64,000 nucleotides of DNA. It comes from JAILEN01 sp036723975 (GTDB taxonomy: Bacteria; Bacillota; Clostridia; Lachnospirales; Lachnospiraceae). Shown here one piece after another: positions 43,914-52,630 of the stretch; within the stretch, counting starts at the first letter, position 1; every line of letters begins with the position of its first letter. The stretch is taken from the NCBI GenBank assembly GCA_036723975.1, contig DAIMGJ010000002.1, forward strand, positions 124,001 through 188,000. The letters are read 5' to 3'. The notes under the pieces are model-generated. The model worked only from the letters and a program-made list of their open reading frames with translations, made no database searches and was not told the DNA's origin. Made by a program: the position numbers and the translations under genes.

Positions 43914-45494
43914 ATGGCAAATTGGAAAAACTTTGACAGTTTAAATTCTTACAAAAAACTTCAGGACTGCGAATGCGTTGAGCTTTCCAAAGTTATGGCA
44001 GGTTCAGAGGGTGCAGAACGTGTGAAAAACTACAGCGTTCCTATGGCTTGTGGCATGCACTTTAACTTTGCTGCAAAAGAAGTAAATGACGAGATTTTAG
44101 GTTTACTTCAGGAATTAGCCGACGAGGCAGAATGCATTGGCAAGTACGAAGAATTATATAATGGTGCAGTGATTAACACCGGCGAGAATCGTTTGGTACT
44201 TCACCAGTTAACTCGTGGTCAGCTTGGAAATGACGTTATAGCTGACGGTGTAAACAAGCGCGAGTTCTACATTAACGAGCAGAAGCGCATTGCTGACTTT
44301 GCAAACAAAGTACATTCCGGTGAGATTTCAAACGCTGCCGGCGAGAAATTTACCACTGTTGTTCAGATTGGTATCGGCGGAAGTGACCTCGGTCCTCGTG
44401 CCATGTATCTTGCTTTGGAAGGTTGGGCAAAGACCAACGGCAAGTTTAAGATGGAAGCTCAGTTTATATCAAACGTTGATCCGGACGATGCTTCTTGTGT
44501 ATTAAAGAAAATCGATCTTGCTCATTCTTTATTTATTTTGGTTTCCAAATCAGGTACCACACTTGAGACATTGACCAACCAGTCTTTCGTTATGGATGCA
44601 TTGAAAAAAGAAGGCTTGGATCCTGCAAAGCACATGATTGCAGTTACATCCGAAACTTCTCCGCTTGCAAAGAGCGATGACTATTTGGAAGCATTCTTTA
44701 TGGATGATTACATCGGCGGACGTTACTCTTCTACATCCGGCGTTGGTGGTGCAGTTTTATCCCTTGCTTTCGGACCGGAAGTATTTGCTGAGTTCTTAGA
44801 CGGTGCTGCTGAAGAAGATGCTCTTGCAAAAAATAAAGACATTATGAAAAATCCGGCACTCATCGATGCTTTAATCGGTGTTTACGAAAGAAATATGCTT
44901 GGCTATCCTGCTACAGCAGTTTTACCTTACTCACAGGCACTTAGCCGCTTCCCTGCTCACTTACAGCAGATGGATATGGAATCAAACGGAAAGAGCGTAA
45001 ACCGCTTTGGCGAACCGGTAAACTACTTGACCGGACCGGTAATCTTTGGTGAACCGGGAACCAACGGACAGCATTCCTTCTATCAGTTATTACATCAGGG
45101 AACCGATATTGTTCCGCTTCAGTTTGTTGGATTTAAGAACAGCCAGTATGAAAATGATGTAGTCATCGAAGGAAGCACTTCACAGAAGAAGTTAAACGCA
45201 AACGTAGTTGCACAGATTGTTGCATTTGCTTGCGGAAAGAAAGATGAAAACAAGAACAAAGAATTTGACGGAAACCGTCCTTCTTCTATCATCATCGGTG
45301 ACAAACTTACACCGAAGACACTTGGTGCACTTCTTGCTCACTTTGAAAACAAAGTTATGTTCCAGGGATTTGTATGGAACTTAAACTCCTTCGATCAGGA
45401 AGGCGTTCAGCTTGGAAAGGTGCTTGCAAAGAAGGTGCTTGCGCATGAGACTGACGGCGCACTTGCTGAGTTTGCAAAGATTTTTGAAATCTAA
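43914..45494 (+). CDS. pgi: Glucose-6-phosphate isomerase
   Basis: The 526-residue protein is of usual length for this bacterial type. Characteristic segments are IGIGGSDLGPRAMYLAL, VSKSGTTLETLTNQ, GGRYSSTSGVGGAVLSLAFG, with the catalytic Glu in PHLQQM-type context (PAHLQQMDMESNGKSV) and a His in GTNGQHSFYQLLHQG. It interconverts glucose-6-phosphate and fructose-6-phosphate, which also feeds glmS. It is a single-gene unit with its own promoter and a strong terminator, opposite in direction to its neighbours. Confidence 0.97.
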   Translation: MANWKNFDSLNSYKKLQDCECVELSKVMAGSEGAERVKNYSVPMACGMHFNFAAKEVNDEILGLLQELADEAECIGKYEELYNGAVINTGENRLVLHQLTRGQLGNDVIADGVNKREFYINEQKRIADFANKVHSGEISNAAGEKFTTVVQIGIGGSDLGPRAMYLALEGWAKTNGKFKMEAQFISNVDPDDASCVLKKIDLAHSLFILVSKSGTTLETLTNQSFVMDALKKEGLDPAKHMIAVTSETSPLAKSDDYLEAFFMDDYIGGRYSSTSGVGGAVLSLAFGPEVFAEFLDGAAEEDALAKNKDIMKNPALIDALIGVYERNMLGYPATAVLPYSQALSRFPAHLQQMDMESNGKSVNRFGEPVNYLTGPVIFGEPGTNGQHSFYQLLHQGTDIVPLQFVGFKNSQYENDVVIEGSTSQKKLNANVVAQIVAFACGKKDENKNKEFDGNRPSSIIIGDKLTPKTLGALLAHFENKVMFQGFVWNLNSFDQEGVQLGKVLAKKVLAHETDGALAEFAKIFEI

Positions 45495-45551
45495 GCTTTG
45501 TTTTAAAGAGGATAATCTGGACACCGCATCTAATAATGAAGTTTTCTATTT

Positions 45552-45594
45552 AACAAGAGATTAGCCTAAAGTCGGCTAATCTCTTGTTATTTTT
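45552..45594 (+). terminator. pgi terminator
   Basis: A 15-bp perfect stem, AACAAGAGATTAGCC with GGCTAATCTCTTGTT, seven-base loop, followed by ATTTTTAT. It lies 57 bases after the pgi stop. Confidence 0.95.
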
Positions 45595-45659
45595 ATACAT
45601 TTTCCGTCGCTGCTTACGCGTAGTCGGGACTATCAACCGCTAGAGCGCCCATTGCGCGC

Positions 45660-45693
45660 AAAAAAAGGGACAAGAGGTCTAGCCCCTTGTCCC
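45660..45693 (-). terminator. REP-like hairpin acting as terminator of the third DUF5648 gene
   Basis: Minus strand GGGACAAGGGG, a short centre, CCTCTTGTCCC (45667-45693) followed by a run of seven T (45660-45666). It has the shape of the REP at 42801-42828 but ends in an intrinsic-terminator tail just after the stop at 45711. Confidence 0.75.
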
Positions 45694-45710
45694 TACTAGG
45701 AGAACATTTT

Positions 45711-46910
45711 TTATTTTCCGTACCAGCTGATTCCTTCGTATACCCATCCCTGAGTAGTTAATAAATCTTTTTCTTCCGGATTTGCGGTATAGTGATGTGC
45801 TCTTACTTCAGCAGCACCTGTACCTGTCGGATCGTACAAACGATACATCGGTGTGGTCTTATTATCATCGGAATACCAGCCGATTCCTTCGTAGTTCCAT
45901 CCCTGATTATTAATCAACTCTTCTTTTTCACCGGCGTCAGATGTGTAGTGATGTGCACCTGATGCAGGATTGTACAAACGATATACCGGGGTGTTACTTG
46001 AAGTCGGTGCAATCCATGCAATACCTTCATAGTTCCACTGATCAGCAAGCAGTACACTTCTTTCTACAGTAGAACCGGTGTAGAAATGTTCACCGGAGAA
46101 CGGATTAAACATACGATACATAGCACCCGGTGTCTCTTCTGTGCTTACACCAGCGGGAAGTGTAGCACCATCTAAACGGCTAAATCCAATATTCATAAGA
46201 TTGCCTTGTGAATAGTACAAAGAAACAGAACCTACGTCCGGAATATAATAGTAAATATATTTTCCATCATATTCTGACTCACTGGATAAAAATAGGTAAG
46301 AATTATCAGTAAACGTTATCGTTTTAGAATCACCTTCAACAAAGAAATCACTGAAACTTGTACCATTAATGGTGCTTAACGCAGATAATTTTGACAATTT
46401 ACCTAAAACGATAGGTGTTGCTGACCAAAAACTAACACTGGTTGTTCCATAATTATCATCACGATAAGCGTATGCATAATAGCTGTCACTATCTACTGAA
46501 ACAGATTGAACGCCATCTCCCTGTGGGAAAAAATAACCTGTCCAGCGTCCATTCGGAGAAATGCACTCATTAGAGTCCTTAGTAAGATTTGGCACTCTCA
46601 CTTCTACAAACTCAAGAACATCTAAAAAGTTCCATTCAGCCAAAGTTCTTCCGGCTACCTTTGCCTGTGTAACACCAAGTAAATCATTGAGAAGTGCTTC
46701 ATATGGAGCCTTATCAACATTGCTAAGATTTTCTTCTCCTCTTTCAAAAGACACGGTATTCATAGCCTCTTGCATCTGTTCATAAGAAATCTTTCCCATT
46801 TCTGCCGGACTTGCTGCCTTAACAGAAATACTGTTTCCGAGAATGCTTCCTTCCAGCATTCCCAAAGCCATAGCAGCAGCTACAACTTTTTTCATAAATT
46901 TCGCTTTCAT
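45711..46910 (-). CDS. Secreted protein with C-terminal DUF5648 repeats
   Basis: About 399 residues from ATG 46910, preceded by GGAGGAG. Signal peptide MKAKFMKKVVAAAMALGM and a cleavage near VKA. The N-terminal 240 residues are beta-rich and unrecognised, with GRWTGYFFPQGDGVQSVSVD, YYAYAYRDDNYGTTSVSFWS and YIYYYIPDVGSVSLYYSQG. Three DUF5648 units (about 260-399) follow, with YRMFNPFSGEHFYTGSTVER, YRLYNPASGAHHYTSDAGEK and YRLYDPTGTGAAEVRAHHYT, ending WYGK. The C-terminus is almost the same as that of the GH25 protein at 8796, so the repeats have been exchanged between genes. It is likely surface-attached; the ligand is unknown. Confidence 0.88.
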   Translation of the reverse strand: MKAKFMKKVVAAAMALGMLEGSILGNSISVKAASPAEMGKISYEQMQEAMNTVSFERGEENLSNVDKAPYEALLNDLLGVTQAKVAGRTLAEWNFLDVLEFVEVRVPNLTKDSNECISPNGRWTGYFFPQGDGVQSVSVDSDSYYAYAYRDDNYGTTSVSFWSATPIVLGKLSKLSALSTINGTSFSDFFVEGDSKTITFTDNSYLFLSSESEYDGKYIYYYIPDVGSVSLYYSQGNLMNIGFSRLDGATLPAGVSTEETPGAMYRMFNPFSGEHFYTGSTVERSVLLADQWNYEGIAWIAPTSSNTPVYRLYNPASGAHHYTSDAGEKEELINNQGWNYEGIGWYSDDNKTTPMYRLYDPTGTGAAEVRAHHYTANPEEKDLLTTQGWVYEGISWYGK

Positions 46911-46936
46911 TACTACTCCTCCTTGCGAAAAAAATA

Positions 46937-46984
46937 GTGCGCAACGCACAATTTCGTTATACTCCTCCCAAAATTACCTGTCAA
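46937..46984 (-). promoter_or_regulatory. Promoter and leader hairpin of the third DUF5648 gene
   Basis: Minus strand TTGACA (46979-46984), a 17-base spacer and TATAAC (46956-46961). The predicted start is at about 46949. The first transcribed bases form GTGCG/CGCAC (46937-46949, 3-base loop) followed by a run of seven T, so the leader starts with a small terminator-like hairpin. Confidence 0.7.
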
Positions 46985-47001
46985 TATTACATTTTCTTCA
47001 A

Positions 47002-47040
47002 TTACCAAAAATTCTTTTGCCATGCAATCCGCATCTTCAT
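47002..47040 (-). other. Very small reading frame with a strong ribosome binding site
   Basis: Twelve codons (MKMRIAWQKNFW) preceded by AAGGAG with a 4-base gap. It lies between the hypE stop and the next promoter. It could be a leader peptide or a leftover start region. Nothing else supports it. Confidence 0.2.
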
Positions 47041-47074
47041 TTGTCTCCTTGTTATTTTTTAATTATCTTTCTCA

Positions 47075-48112
47075 CTAACAAATTCTTGGGAGTCCTTCTC
47101 CTTGTAAAACATCCAGGCGACGGAGACCACCGATGGAGGTTTCCACAAACACTTCTCCCGGGGTTTCATCAGAGACGTAACCAATAATAGTGGCACGTTC
47201 GCCGTATTTGCTTTTACACATCCGATTTACGATTTCGTCTGCATTTTCTTTTGGGACAAAGCAAACCAGTTTTCCTTCGTTCCCCATGTAAAGAGGATCC
47301 AGACCAAGGAGTCCGTAGAAATCTCTCACCTCGTCAGATACCGGCAAGTCTTCCTCTTTCAGTGTGATCTGCACGTTAGAACTTTCTGCCAGTTCTTTTA
47401 ATACAGTGGCAAGTCCGCCACGGGTCACATCGCGAAGGCAGTGGACGTCGTATGGGTTTAATCTTTCCTCTGCGTCTGCCGTGTTGTCTGTGTTGGTTCC
47501 GTCCGGGCATATCAGATTTTTTACGATGTCCACAAGCGGTGCATTATCGCTTTTAATATTGTTTTTAATGTTCATGCGCTGAGACAATATCGTAGCATGA
47601 TGATCGCCAAGATTTCCGGATACGATGACCGCATCTCCCGGCTGGATTTTTACAGAAGAAATCTCTAACTCTTCCGGGACAAATCCAACACCGGCGGTGT
47701 TAATAATAAGTCCACCGTTTCCTTCCACAACTTTTGTGTCACCGGCTACAATTTTCACACCGGCTTCTTTGGCGGTTTCAGCCATAGAATGGACGATACG
47801 TTCTAAGACTTTGCTATCCAGGCCTTCCTCCAACACGTAGCCGCAAGTCAAATACTTCGGTATGGCTCCGCGCATCAAAAGATCGTTTACGGTTCCGCAA
47901 ACAGCGAGCCTTCCGATATCTCCGCCCGGGAATTCCAATGGAGTTACCACGAAACTATCGGTTGTCATTGCAAGTCGACTTGAGCCCTCTACCACCGCTG
48001 CATCTTCCAGTTCCTTTTTCTGATCCGGTGTGCCGAATTCTTTTATAAATATTTCATCAATCAACTCAGAAGTGGATGCTCCACCACTTCCGTGTGCCAT
48101 TGTAATTATCAT
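47075..48112 (-). CDS. hypE: Hydrogenase maturation protein HypE
   Basis: The 345-residue protein is of the PurM/AIR-synthase fold, with MAHGSGGASTSELID at the N-terminus, AVCGTVNDLLMRGAIPKYL, and IVAGDTKVVEG. It ends in PRIC, the C-terminal Cys that receives carbamoyl from HypF and is dehydrated to thiocyanate, the source of the CN ligands of the [NiFe] site. It is the last gene of the hydrogenase/maturation unit, 75 bases after hypD. Confidence 0.96.
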   Translation of the reverse strand: MIITMAHGSGGASTSELIDEIFIKEFGTPDQKKELEDAAVVEGSSRLAMTTDSFVVTPLEFPGGDIGRLAVCGTVNDLLMRGAIPKYLTCGYVLEEGLDSKVLERIVHSMAETAKEAGVKIVAGDTKVVEGNGGLIINTAGVGFVPEELEISSVKIQPGDAVIVSGNLGDHHATILSQRMNIKNNIKSDNAPLVDIVKNLICPDGTNTDNTADAEERLNPYDVHCLRDVTRGGLATVLKELAESSNVQITLKEEDLPVSDEVRDFYGLLGLDPLYMGNEGKLVCFVPKENADEIVNRMCKSKYGERATIIGYVSDETPGEVFVETSIGGLRRLDVLQGEGLPRIC

Positions 48113-48187
48113 TGTTTTTCTCTTTTCTTATCCCCTTTTTTGTAATCTTCCTGAGATTTCTTTTCTATTTATCTTTTGGTACCTTCC

Positions 48188-49255
48188 CTACGCATTCATC
48201 ACATACTTTTGATGGCAACTTCCTTCCGAGGACACCATGCAAGCTCCTTGGGGATTCGTCGGGGTACATACCTTGCCAAAGAGCGGACATTCCCTTGATG
48301 AAATCTTTCCCATCAAAACATCACTGCATCGGCAGGCCTTATTAATCTTTTCATCATCGTCCAAGCCGAAGCTTCCGGCATCGTATTTTTTATATTCTTC
48401 TCGAAGATACAACCCGGAGTTCGGAAGTTCTCCAAGTCCGCGCCATACCGCTGCCTTTGGTTCAAAATACTTTTCGATATTGGAAATGGCTTTTTTGTTT
48501 CCCTCATCGGTTACAACAGAGGTATAGTAATTTCCAACCATTGCTGTATCATCCGCTTCTGACTGCCCACGGTTTTCCCACATACGAAGAAGTCCGTAGA
48601 TTCCCATCACAAGTTCTTTCGGAGAAAAACCGGTCACTGCGATTGGAACGTGATACTCTTTTGAAAGAGATTCAAACACTTTGCTTCCGGTTATGACACT
48701 AACATGTCCGGGAGCAATAAAGCCATCAATCTTTGCGCCGTTTTCACACAAAAATTTCAGTGCGGGCGGCATGACTTTTAAGGCAGTAAGGATTTTTACA
48801 TTATTCAACTTTTCCTCGATCACACGGTCCAACATAACCGTATATACAGGCACCGTTGTTTCAAATCCAACCGCACCAAACACATAGGTCTGCTCCGGAT
48901 GCTCCTTTGCAAGTGCAATCACATCCATGGGAGAATAAACCATTTCCACCGACGCACCACGACCTTTTGCCTCATTTAAGCTTACCTTTGACCCGGGAAT
49001 GCGAAGCAAATCTCCAAAGGTCGCAACGGTTGTATTGAGCGTTAACGACAGCTCAATCAAACGATCCACATAACCGGAAGGGCTCACACAAACCGGGCAG
49101 CCCGGGCCGGACACCAAATGAATCTTCGGAGAAATCACACCGGTAATACCGGACTTTGCAATGGCTGCCGTGTGGCTTCCGCAAACCTCCATAAAGGTGA
49201 CGTCGTCGCCGTTATATTCTTTTAAATATTCGATGTAATCTTTCAGTTCTGCCAT
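48188..49255 (-). CDS. hypD: Hydrogenase maturation protein HypD
   Basis: The 355-residue protein has EVCGSHTAAIAKSG, VSGPGCPVCVSPSGYVD and the C-terminal iron-sulfur region CRCSDVLMGKISSRECPLFG, then CTPTNPQGACMVSSEGSC. With HypC it forms the scaffold on which the Fe(CN)2CO group is built. It lies one base after the end of hypC. Confidence 0.97.
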   Translation of the reverse strand: MAELKDYIEYLKEYNGDDVTFMEVCGSHTAAIAKSGITGVISPKIHLVSGPGCPVCVSPSGYVDRLIELSLTLNTTVATFGDLLRIPGSKVSLNEAKGRGASVEMVYSPMDVIALAKEHPEQTYVFGAVGFETTVPVYTVMLDRVIEEKLNNVKILTALKVMPPALKFLCENGAKIDGFIAPGHVSVITGSKVFESLSKEYHVPIAVTGFSPKELVMGIYGLLRMWENRGQSEADDTAMVGNYYTSVVTDEGNKKAISNIEKYFEPKAAVWRGLGELPNSGLYLREEYKKYDAGSFGLDDDEKINKACRCSDVLMGKISSRECPLFGKVCTPTNPQGACMVSSEGSCHQKYVMNA

Positions 49256-49256
49256 G

Positions 49257-49475
49257 CTAGTTCTCCGGTGCCGTCAAAACAGAAAACAATTCTTCCAGTT
49301 CCTCGGCTTCTTCCTTTTGCACCTTTTGAATGATGCAACCTGCATGAACCAACACCTTGTCGCCAACAGCTACATCAACCAATCCCGTCGCTGCATTTAC
49401 GGTGTTTCCGGAGAAGTCCACCACTGCAAAACCATCGTTTATTTCTTTAATTGTTCCTGGCAATGCTACGCACAT
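49257..49475 (-). CDS. hypC: Hydrogenase maturation chaperone HypC
   Basis: The 72-residue protein starts MCVALPGTI, with Cys2 the essential iron-binding residue. GDKVLVHAGCIIQKV is typical of the family's OB-fold core. It shuttles the Fe(CN)2CO unit to the hydrogenase large subunit. It lies between hypF and hypD. Confidence 0.96.
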   Translation of the reverse strand: MCVALPGTIKEINDGFAVVDFSGNTVNAATGLVDVAVGDKVLVHAGCIIQKVQKEEAEELEELFSVLTAPEN

Positions 49476-49543
49476 TTTTTCTCTCCTAAAATCAAATCAC
49501 TGATACACATTATAATACAAATGAGGTTTGATATCATCCGTAT

Positions 49544-52099
49544 CTATAAAGTCAAGAATAGCTGACCGAGCGCAAGGCCACCGTCACCGGCTGGAACCTG
49601 TTCGTTGATGTATAGTTTTGTATCTGTTTTTTCTAATTTCTTAAACACTTCGCCTAGTAAAAGTCGGTTATAAAATGTTCCACCGGAAAGTGCTACTTGC
49701 GTCACATTTTCTCTCGTGCATACTTCCTGTATGATTTTGGAAGTCGCTTCTGCAAGTGATACATGAAACGCATAAGCCAATTCTTCGACCGGTATTCCGT
49801 TTTGCTTCTCTCGCAGGATTTCTTTGATTAAGTATGGTGTATCTGCTATATGCTTTCCATCAACAATACGGATCGGCAACTCTATCTTCATATGTAATTC
49901 ACCCTCAAAACGTTCTGCTGCCGTTTGCAATACATTCGGGCACTCACCCTCGTAAGAATTTTCATGGCACAGATCCAACACTGCTGCTACTGCATCAAAG
50001 AGACGTCCGGCAGAAGAATTCTTTACAGTGTTGATGTGGTTATCCAATGCGGATAGAACGACCGCATCCCCATACTTTTCACCCACTTCATGGAGGTAGC
50101 ATGCAGCAGGGATATCGGCATTCTTTGCCATAGCATCGCCACCTGTCATCTCAACGGATTTTAAGTGACCGACGCGTTTCATGCGATGATTGTATTTTCC
50201 TGTCGCTTCATCTCGAGTTGTCTCGCAAAGTAAGAATTCCCCGCCCCAGATGGTTCCATCAGTTCCGTAGCCTGTGCCGTCGAAGGCAACGCCAAGGACT
50301 TTTCCTTCTAGGCCATGTTCTGCTATAACAGATGCCACGTGAGCATGGTGATGTTGGACTTCAGTGCCAACTATATTAGCACTATCAATTGATTCATTAT
50401 TTGAATTGATTAATTCCTTCGCATATTTTGATGAAGCAAAACTTGGGTGCATGTCATAGACGATCTGCTCCTCGTGGAATCCAAATAAATCTTTGAAATG
50501 CTTCACGCCATTTTGCATCGCAAGATACGCTGCATATTCTTCTAAGTCACCATAGTGACCACTGAGATACGCGAAGCGTTTCTTTCCAAAAGCAAACACA
50601 TTTTTTAAATCTCCGCCTGCAGCAAACGTCTCTTCTTTTAACTCTCGGTTCATAATAATCGGTGTCGGCACATAGCCTCTGGCACGACGAATGAACTGCA
50701 CTTTATTTTGGAAAACCTGACATACGGAATCGTCCAAGCCTTGCAAAATCTCGCGGTCATTTGCCAAAACCAAATCAATCCCGTCGTTGTCCACGCTTCC
50801 ATCTTTTTCGCGCGACGTTTTCAACATCTCGCACATCTTATCATCGTCGATAATCATGGGTTCGCCACCGCGATTGGCGCTGGTCATTACAAGGGGACCG
50901 CACTCTTTTAACAAAAGAATCTGTAGCGGATTACATGGCAACATAGCGCCGATATTGTCAGAAGCACCACAAACACCGGGAGCAAACTCCCTTCGCATTT
51001 CGCCGGTGCCGCAGTCACTACCACCTGCACTCGTATCATCAGCGGATTCGTTTTGCACTATCAAATCCCGTTTACGCAACAACACAATCGGTCGTGCATC
51101 ACTTGTAAGAAGTTCCTCTTCATTTCCACTCACCTCGCACATATTTCGAATGCTATCCACATCCGGAAACATAACCGCAAAGGGTTTTCGCTCACGATGC
51201 TTTAGGGCACGCAAGCGTTGCGCGGTTTCCTCGTTATAGGGATCAAAGGCCATGTGATAACCACCTATGTCTTTTACTGCCACTACTCCGCCGGATTTTA
51301 AAACCTCCACCGCACGGGCAAACGCTACATCTCCTTCAGCTGTTTTTTTCACACCGCAATTCGACGATATAAGTTCATCCGTCTCATCCTGCGCAGTCAG
51401 TCCAGCCGGAGCAAGCTCATAGGCCATAAGCTTCGGTCCGCATTTTTCACAAGCAATTGTCTGAGCAAAGTGGCGCGGATTTCCGAATTCCTCATAGTCA
51501 GACTTGCAGTCTTCACAAAGCAAAAATGCCTTCATGGTTGTATGTTCTCTGTCATATGGCACCGCATCCATAATGGTAAATCGTGGGCCACAGGAAAAGC
51601 AGCTGATAAATGGATAACGAAAGCGACGATTAGATGGATCCAGCAGTTCTTTTTCACAACGCGGACAGGTCGCAATATCCGGCGGAAGAAAACGCACCGA
51701 TTCTTCAAACGAATCACTTTCTACAATCCGCATCTCTCCTACAGATCTTTCAACAAGATGCATTTCCGCGACAGGGCTTTCAATAGCACCCTCGCTCGGC
51801 ATGACCTCATCCACCTCAGATACATCTGCGCACGTCTCAAACGGCTCTTCCTCAATCAAGTCCACTCTGGCCCTGGGTAATGTCGGATTTTTTCCATCCA
51901 GTTCTTCTAATTTTTCACGCAAACAAGCAAGAGCTTCCCCCTTGCCTCTAGCTTCGATTATTACGATTCCACCGGAATTTCGAACCGATCCGGCAACAGA
52001 AAGTTTCTTGCAAAGTTCCGCTACATAAGGACGGAATCCTACCCCCTGCACCAATCCATACACATGTAGTTTTAATGACTTTTGCTCATTGTTTTGCAA
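49544..52099 (-). CDS. hypF: Carbamoyltransferase HypF
   Basis: About 851 residues. I chose TTG 52099 because GGAGG lies eight bases upstream and the acylphosphatase domain begins just after (LKLHVYGLVQGVGFRPYV). The longer frame to 52315 only reads through echF. Domains: acylphosphatase, two zinc-finger pairs (CPRCEKELLDPSNRRFRYPF, CEDCKSDYEEFG with CEKCGPKL), a YrdC-like domain and a Kae1-like domain with VQHHHAHVASVIAEHG and GTDGTIWGGEF. It makes the carbamoyl group for HypE. A roughly 40-residue acidic insertion (about 51731-51847) precedes the zinc fingers and contains a near-duplicate of the next segment (MHLVERSVGEMRIVES). A terminator-like hairpin lies between it and echF. Confidence 0.95.
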   Translation of the reverse strand: MQNNEQKSLKLHVYGLVQGVGFRPYVAELCKKLSVAGSVRNSGGIVIIEARGKGEALACLREKLEELDGKNPTLPRARVDLIEEEPFETCADVSEVDEVMPSEGAIESPVAEMHLVERSVGEMRIVESDSFEESVRFLPPDIATCPRCEKELLDPSNRRFRYPFISCFSCGPRFTIMDAVPYDREHTTMKAFLLCEDCKSDYEEFGNPRHFAQTIACEKCGPKLMAYELAPAGLTAQDETDELISSNCGVKKTAEGDVAFARAVEVLKSGGVVAVKDIGGYHMAFDPYNEETAQRLRALKHRERKPFAVMFPDVDSIRNMCEVSGNEEELLTSDARPIVLLRKRDLIVQNESADDTSAGGSDCGTGEMRREFAPGVCGASDNIGAMLPCNPLQILLLKECGPLVMTSANRGGEPMIIDDDKMCEMLKTSREKDGSVDNDGIDLVLANDREILQGLDDSVCQVFQNKVQFIRRARGYVPTPIIMNRELKEETFAAGGDLKNVFAFGKKRFAYLSGHYGDLEEYAAYLAMQNGVKHFKDLFGFHEEQIVYDMHPSFASSKYAKELINSNNESIDSANIVGTEVQHHHAHVASVIAEHGLEGKVLGVAFDGTGYGTDGTIWGGEFLLCETTRDEATGKYNHRMKRVGHLKSVEMTGGDAMAKNADIPAACYLHEVGEKYGDAVVLSALDNHINTVKNSSAGRLFDAVAAVLDLCHENSYEGECPNVLQTAAERFEGELHMKIELPIRIVDGKHIADTPYLIKEILREKQNGIPVEELAYAFHVSLAEATSKIIQEVCTRENVTQVALSGGTFYNRLLLGEVFKKLEKTDTKLYINEQVPAGDGGLALGQLFLTL

Positions 52100-52113
52100 G
52101 CACTCTTCCTCCG

Positions 52114-52149
52114 AAAAAAAGGGGACAGAAAGATTTGTCCCTCTGTCCC
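52114..52149 (-). terminator. Intercistronic terminator-like hairpin between echF and hypF
   Basis: Minus strand GGGACAGA (52142-52149) pairs with TCTGTCCC (52122-52129) and is followed by CTTTTTTT (52114-52120). It stands 12 bases after the echF stop and runs straight into the hypF ribosome binding site. It would lower expression of the maturation genes relative to the hydrogenase. Its GGGACA stem resembles the REP-like element at 42801. Confidence 0.7.
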
Positions 52150-52160
52150 TTTTCTTTTGT

Positions 52161-52616
52161 TTATTCTTCTTTTGCCGCTTCGGCTTCTGCCTTTTTCTTT
52201 GCTTCCATGGCAGCCTTTGCTGCAGCAGCTTTCTTTGCCGCCTCTTCTCTGGCGATGCGTTCTTTCTCCAACTGCTCAGGGGATTTGGTGTAGGTAACGG
52301 ATGTTTTTTTAGCATCCGGTGTCTGATAGCCTGCTATCATAGACAGACATTTCTTCGGACATTTTTCAACGCAAAATCCACATGCGATACAGTCAAAACG
52401 GTTGATTGTCCACGTACCTGCTGCTTTATCCACAGACAAAGTTCCGCAGGGACATGCACGCACACACATACCACATCCGATACAATCATCAATACTGATT
52501 TCGATATGTCCTCGGGTTCTCTCCTGATACTCCGCCGGTTTGAACGGATAGGAAGTGGTAACCGGAGGTTTAAATAAATTCTTAAGCGCTTCAGGCGCAA
52601 ATTTCATAATACCCAT
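52161..52616 (-). CDS. echF: Ech hydrogenase subunit EchF (2[4Fe-4S] ferredoxin-like)
   Basis: About 151 residues from ATG 52616 (GGAGGT six bases upstream); the in-frame ATG at 52655 lies inside echE. Two 4Fe-4S motifs, CIGCGMCVRACPCGTLSV and CIACGFCVEKCPKKCLSM, connect the ferredoxin donor to the small-subunit cluster (NuoI/HycF homologue). A C-terminal tail of about 50 residues is very rich in Ala, Lys and Glu and forms a long charged helix, not part of the ferredoxin core. It is the last of the six structural genes. Confidence 0.94.
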   Translation of the reverse strand: MGIMKFAPEALKNLFKPPVTTSYPFKPAEYQERTRGHIEISIDDCIGCGMCVRACPCGTLSVDKAAGTWTINRFDCIACGFCVEKCPKKCLSMIAGYQTPDAKKTSVTYTKSPEQLEKERIAREEAAKKAAAAKAAMEAKKKAEAEAAKEE

Positions 52617-52630
52617 TTTGTCACCTCCGC

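Noticed and set aside
52100..52315. N-terminal extension of HypF to 52315
   Set aside because: It is Arg/Lys-rich sequence read out of frame through echF; the real domain starts after TTG 52099 with its own GGAGG.
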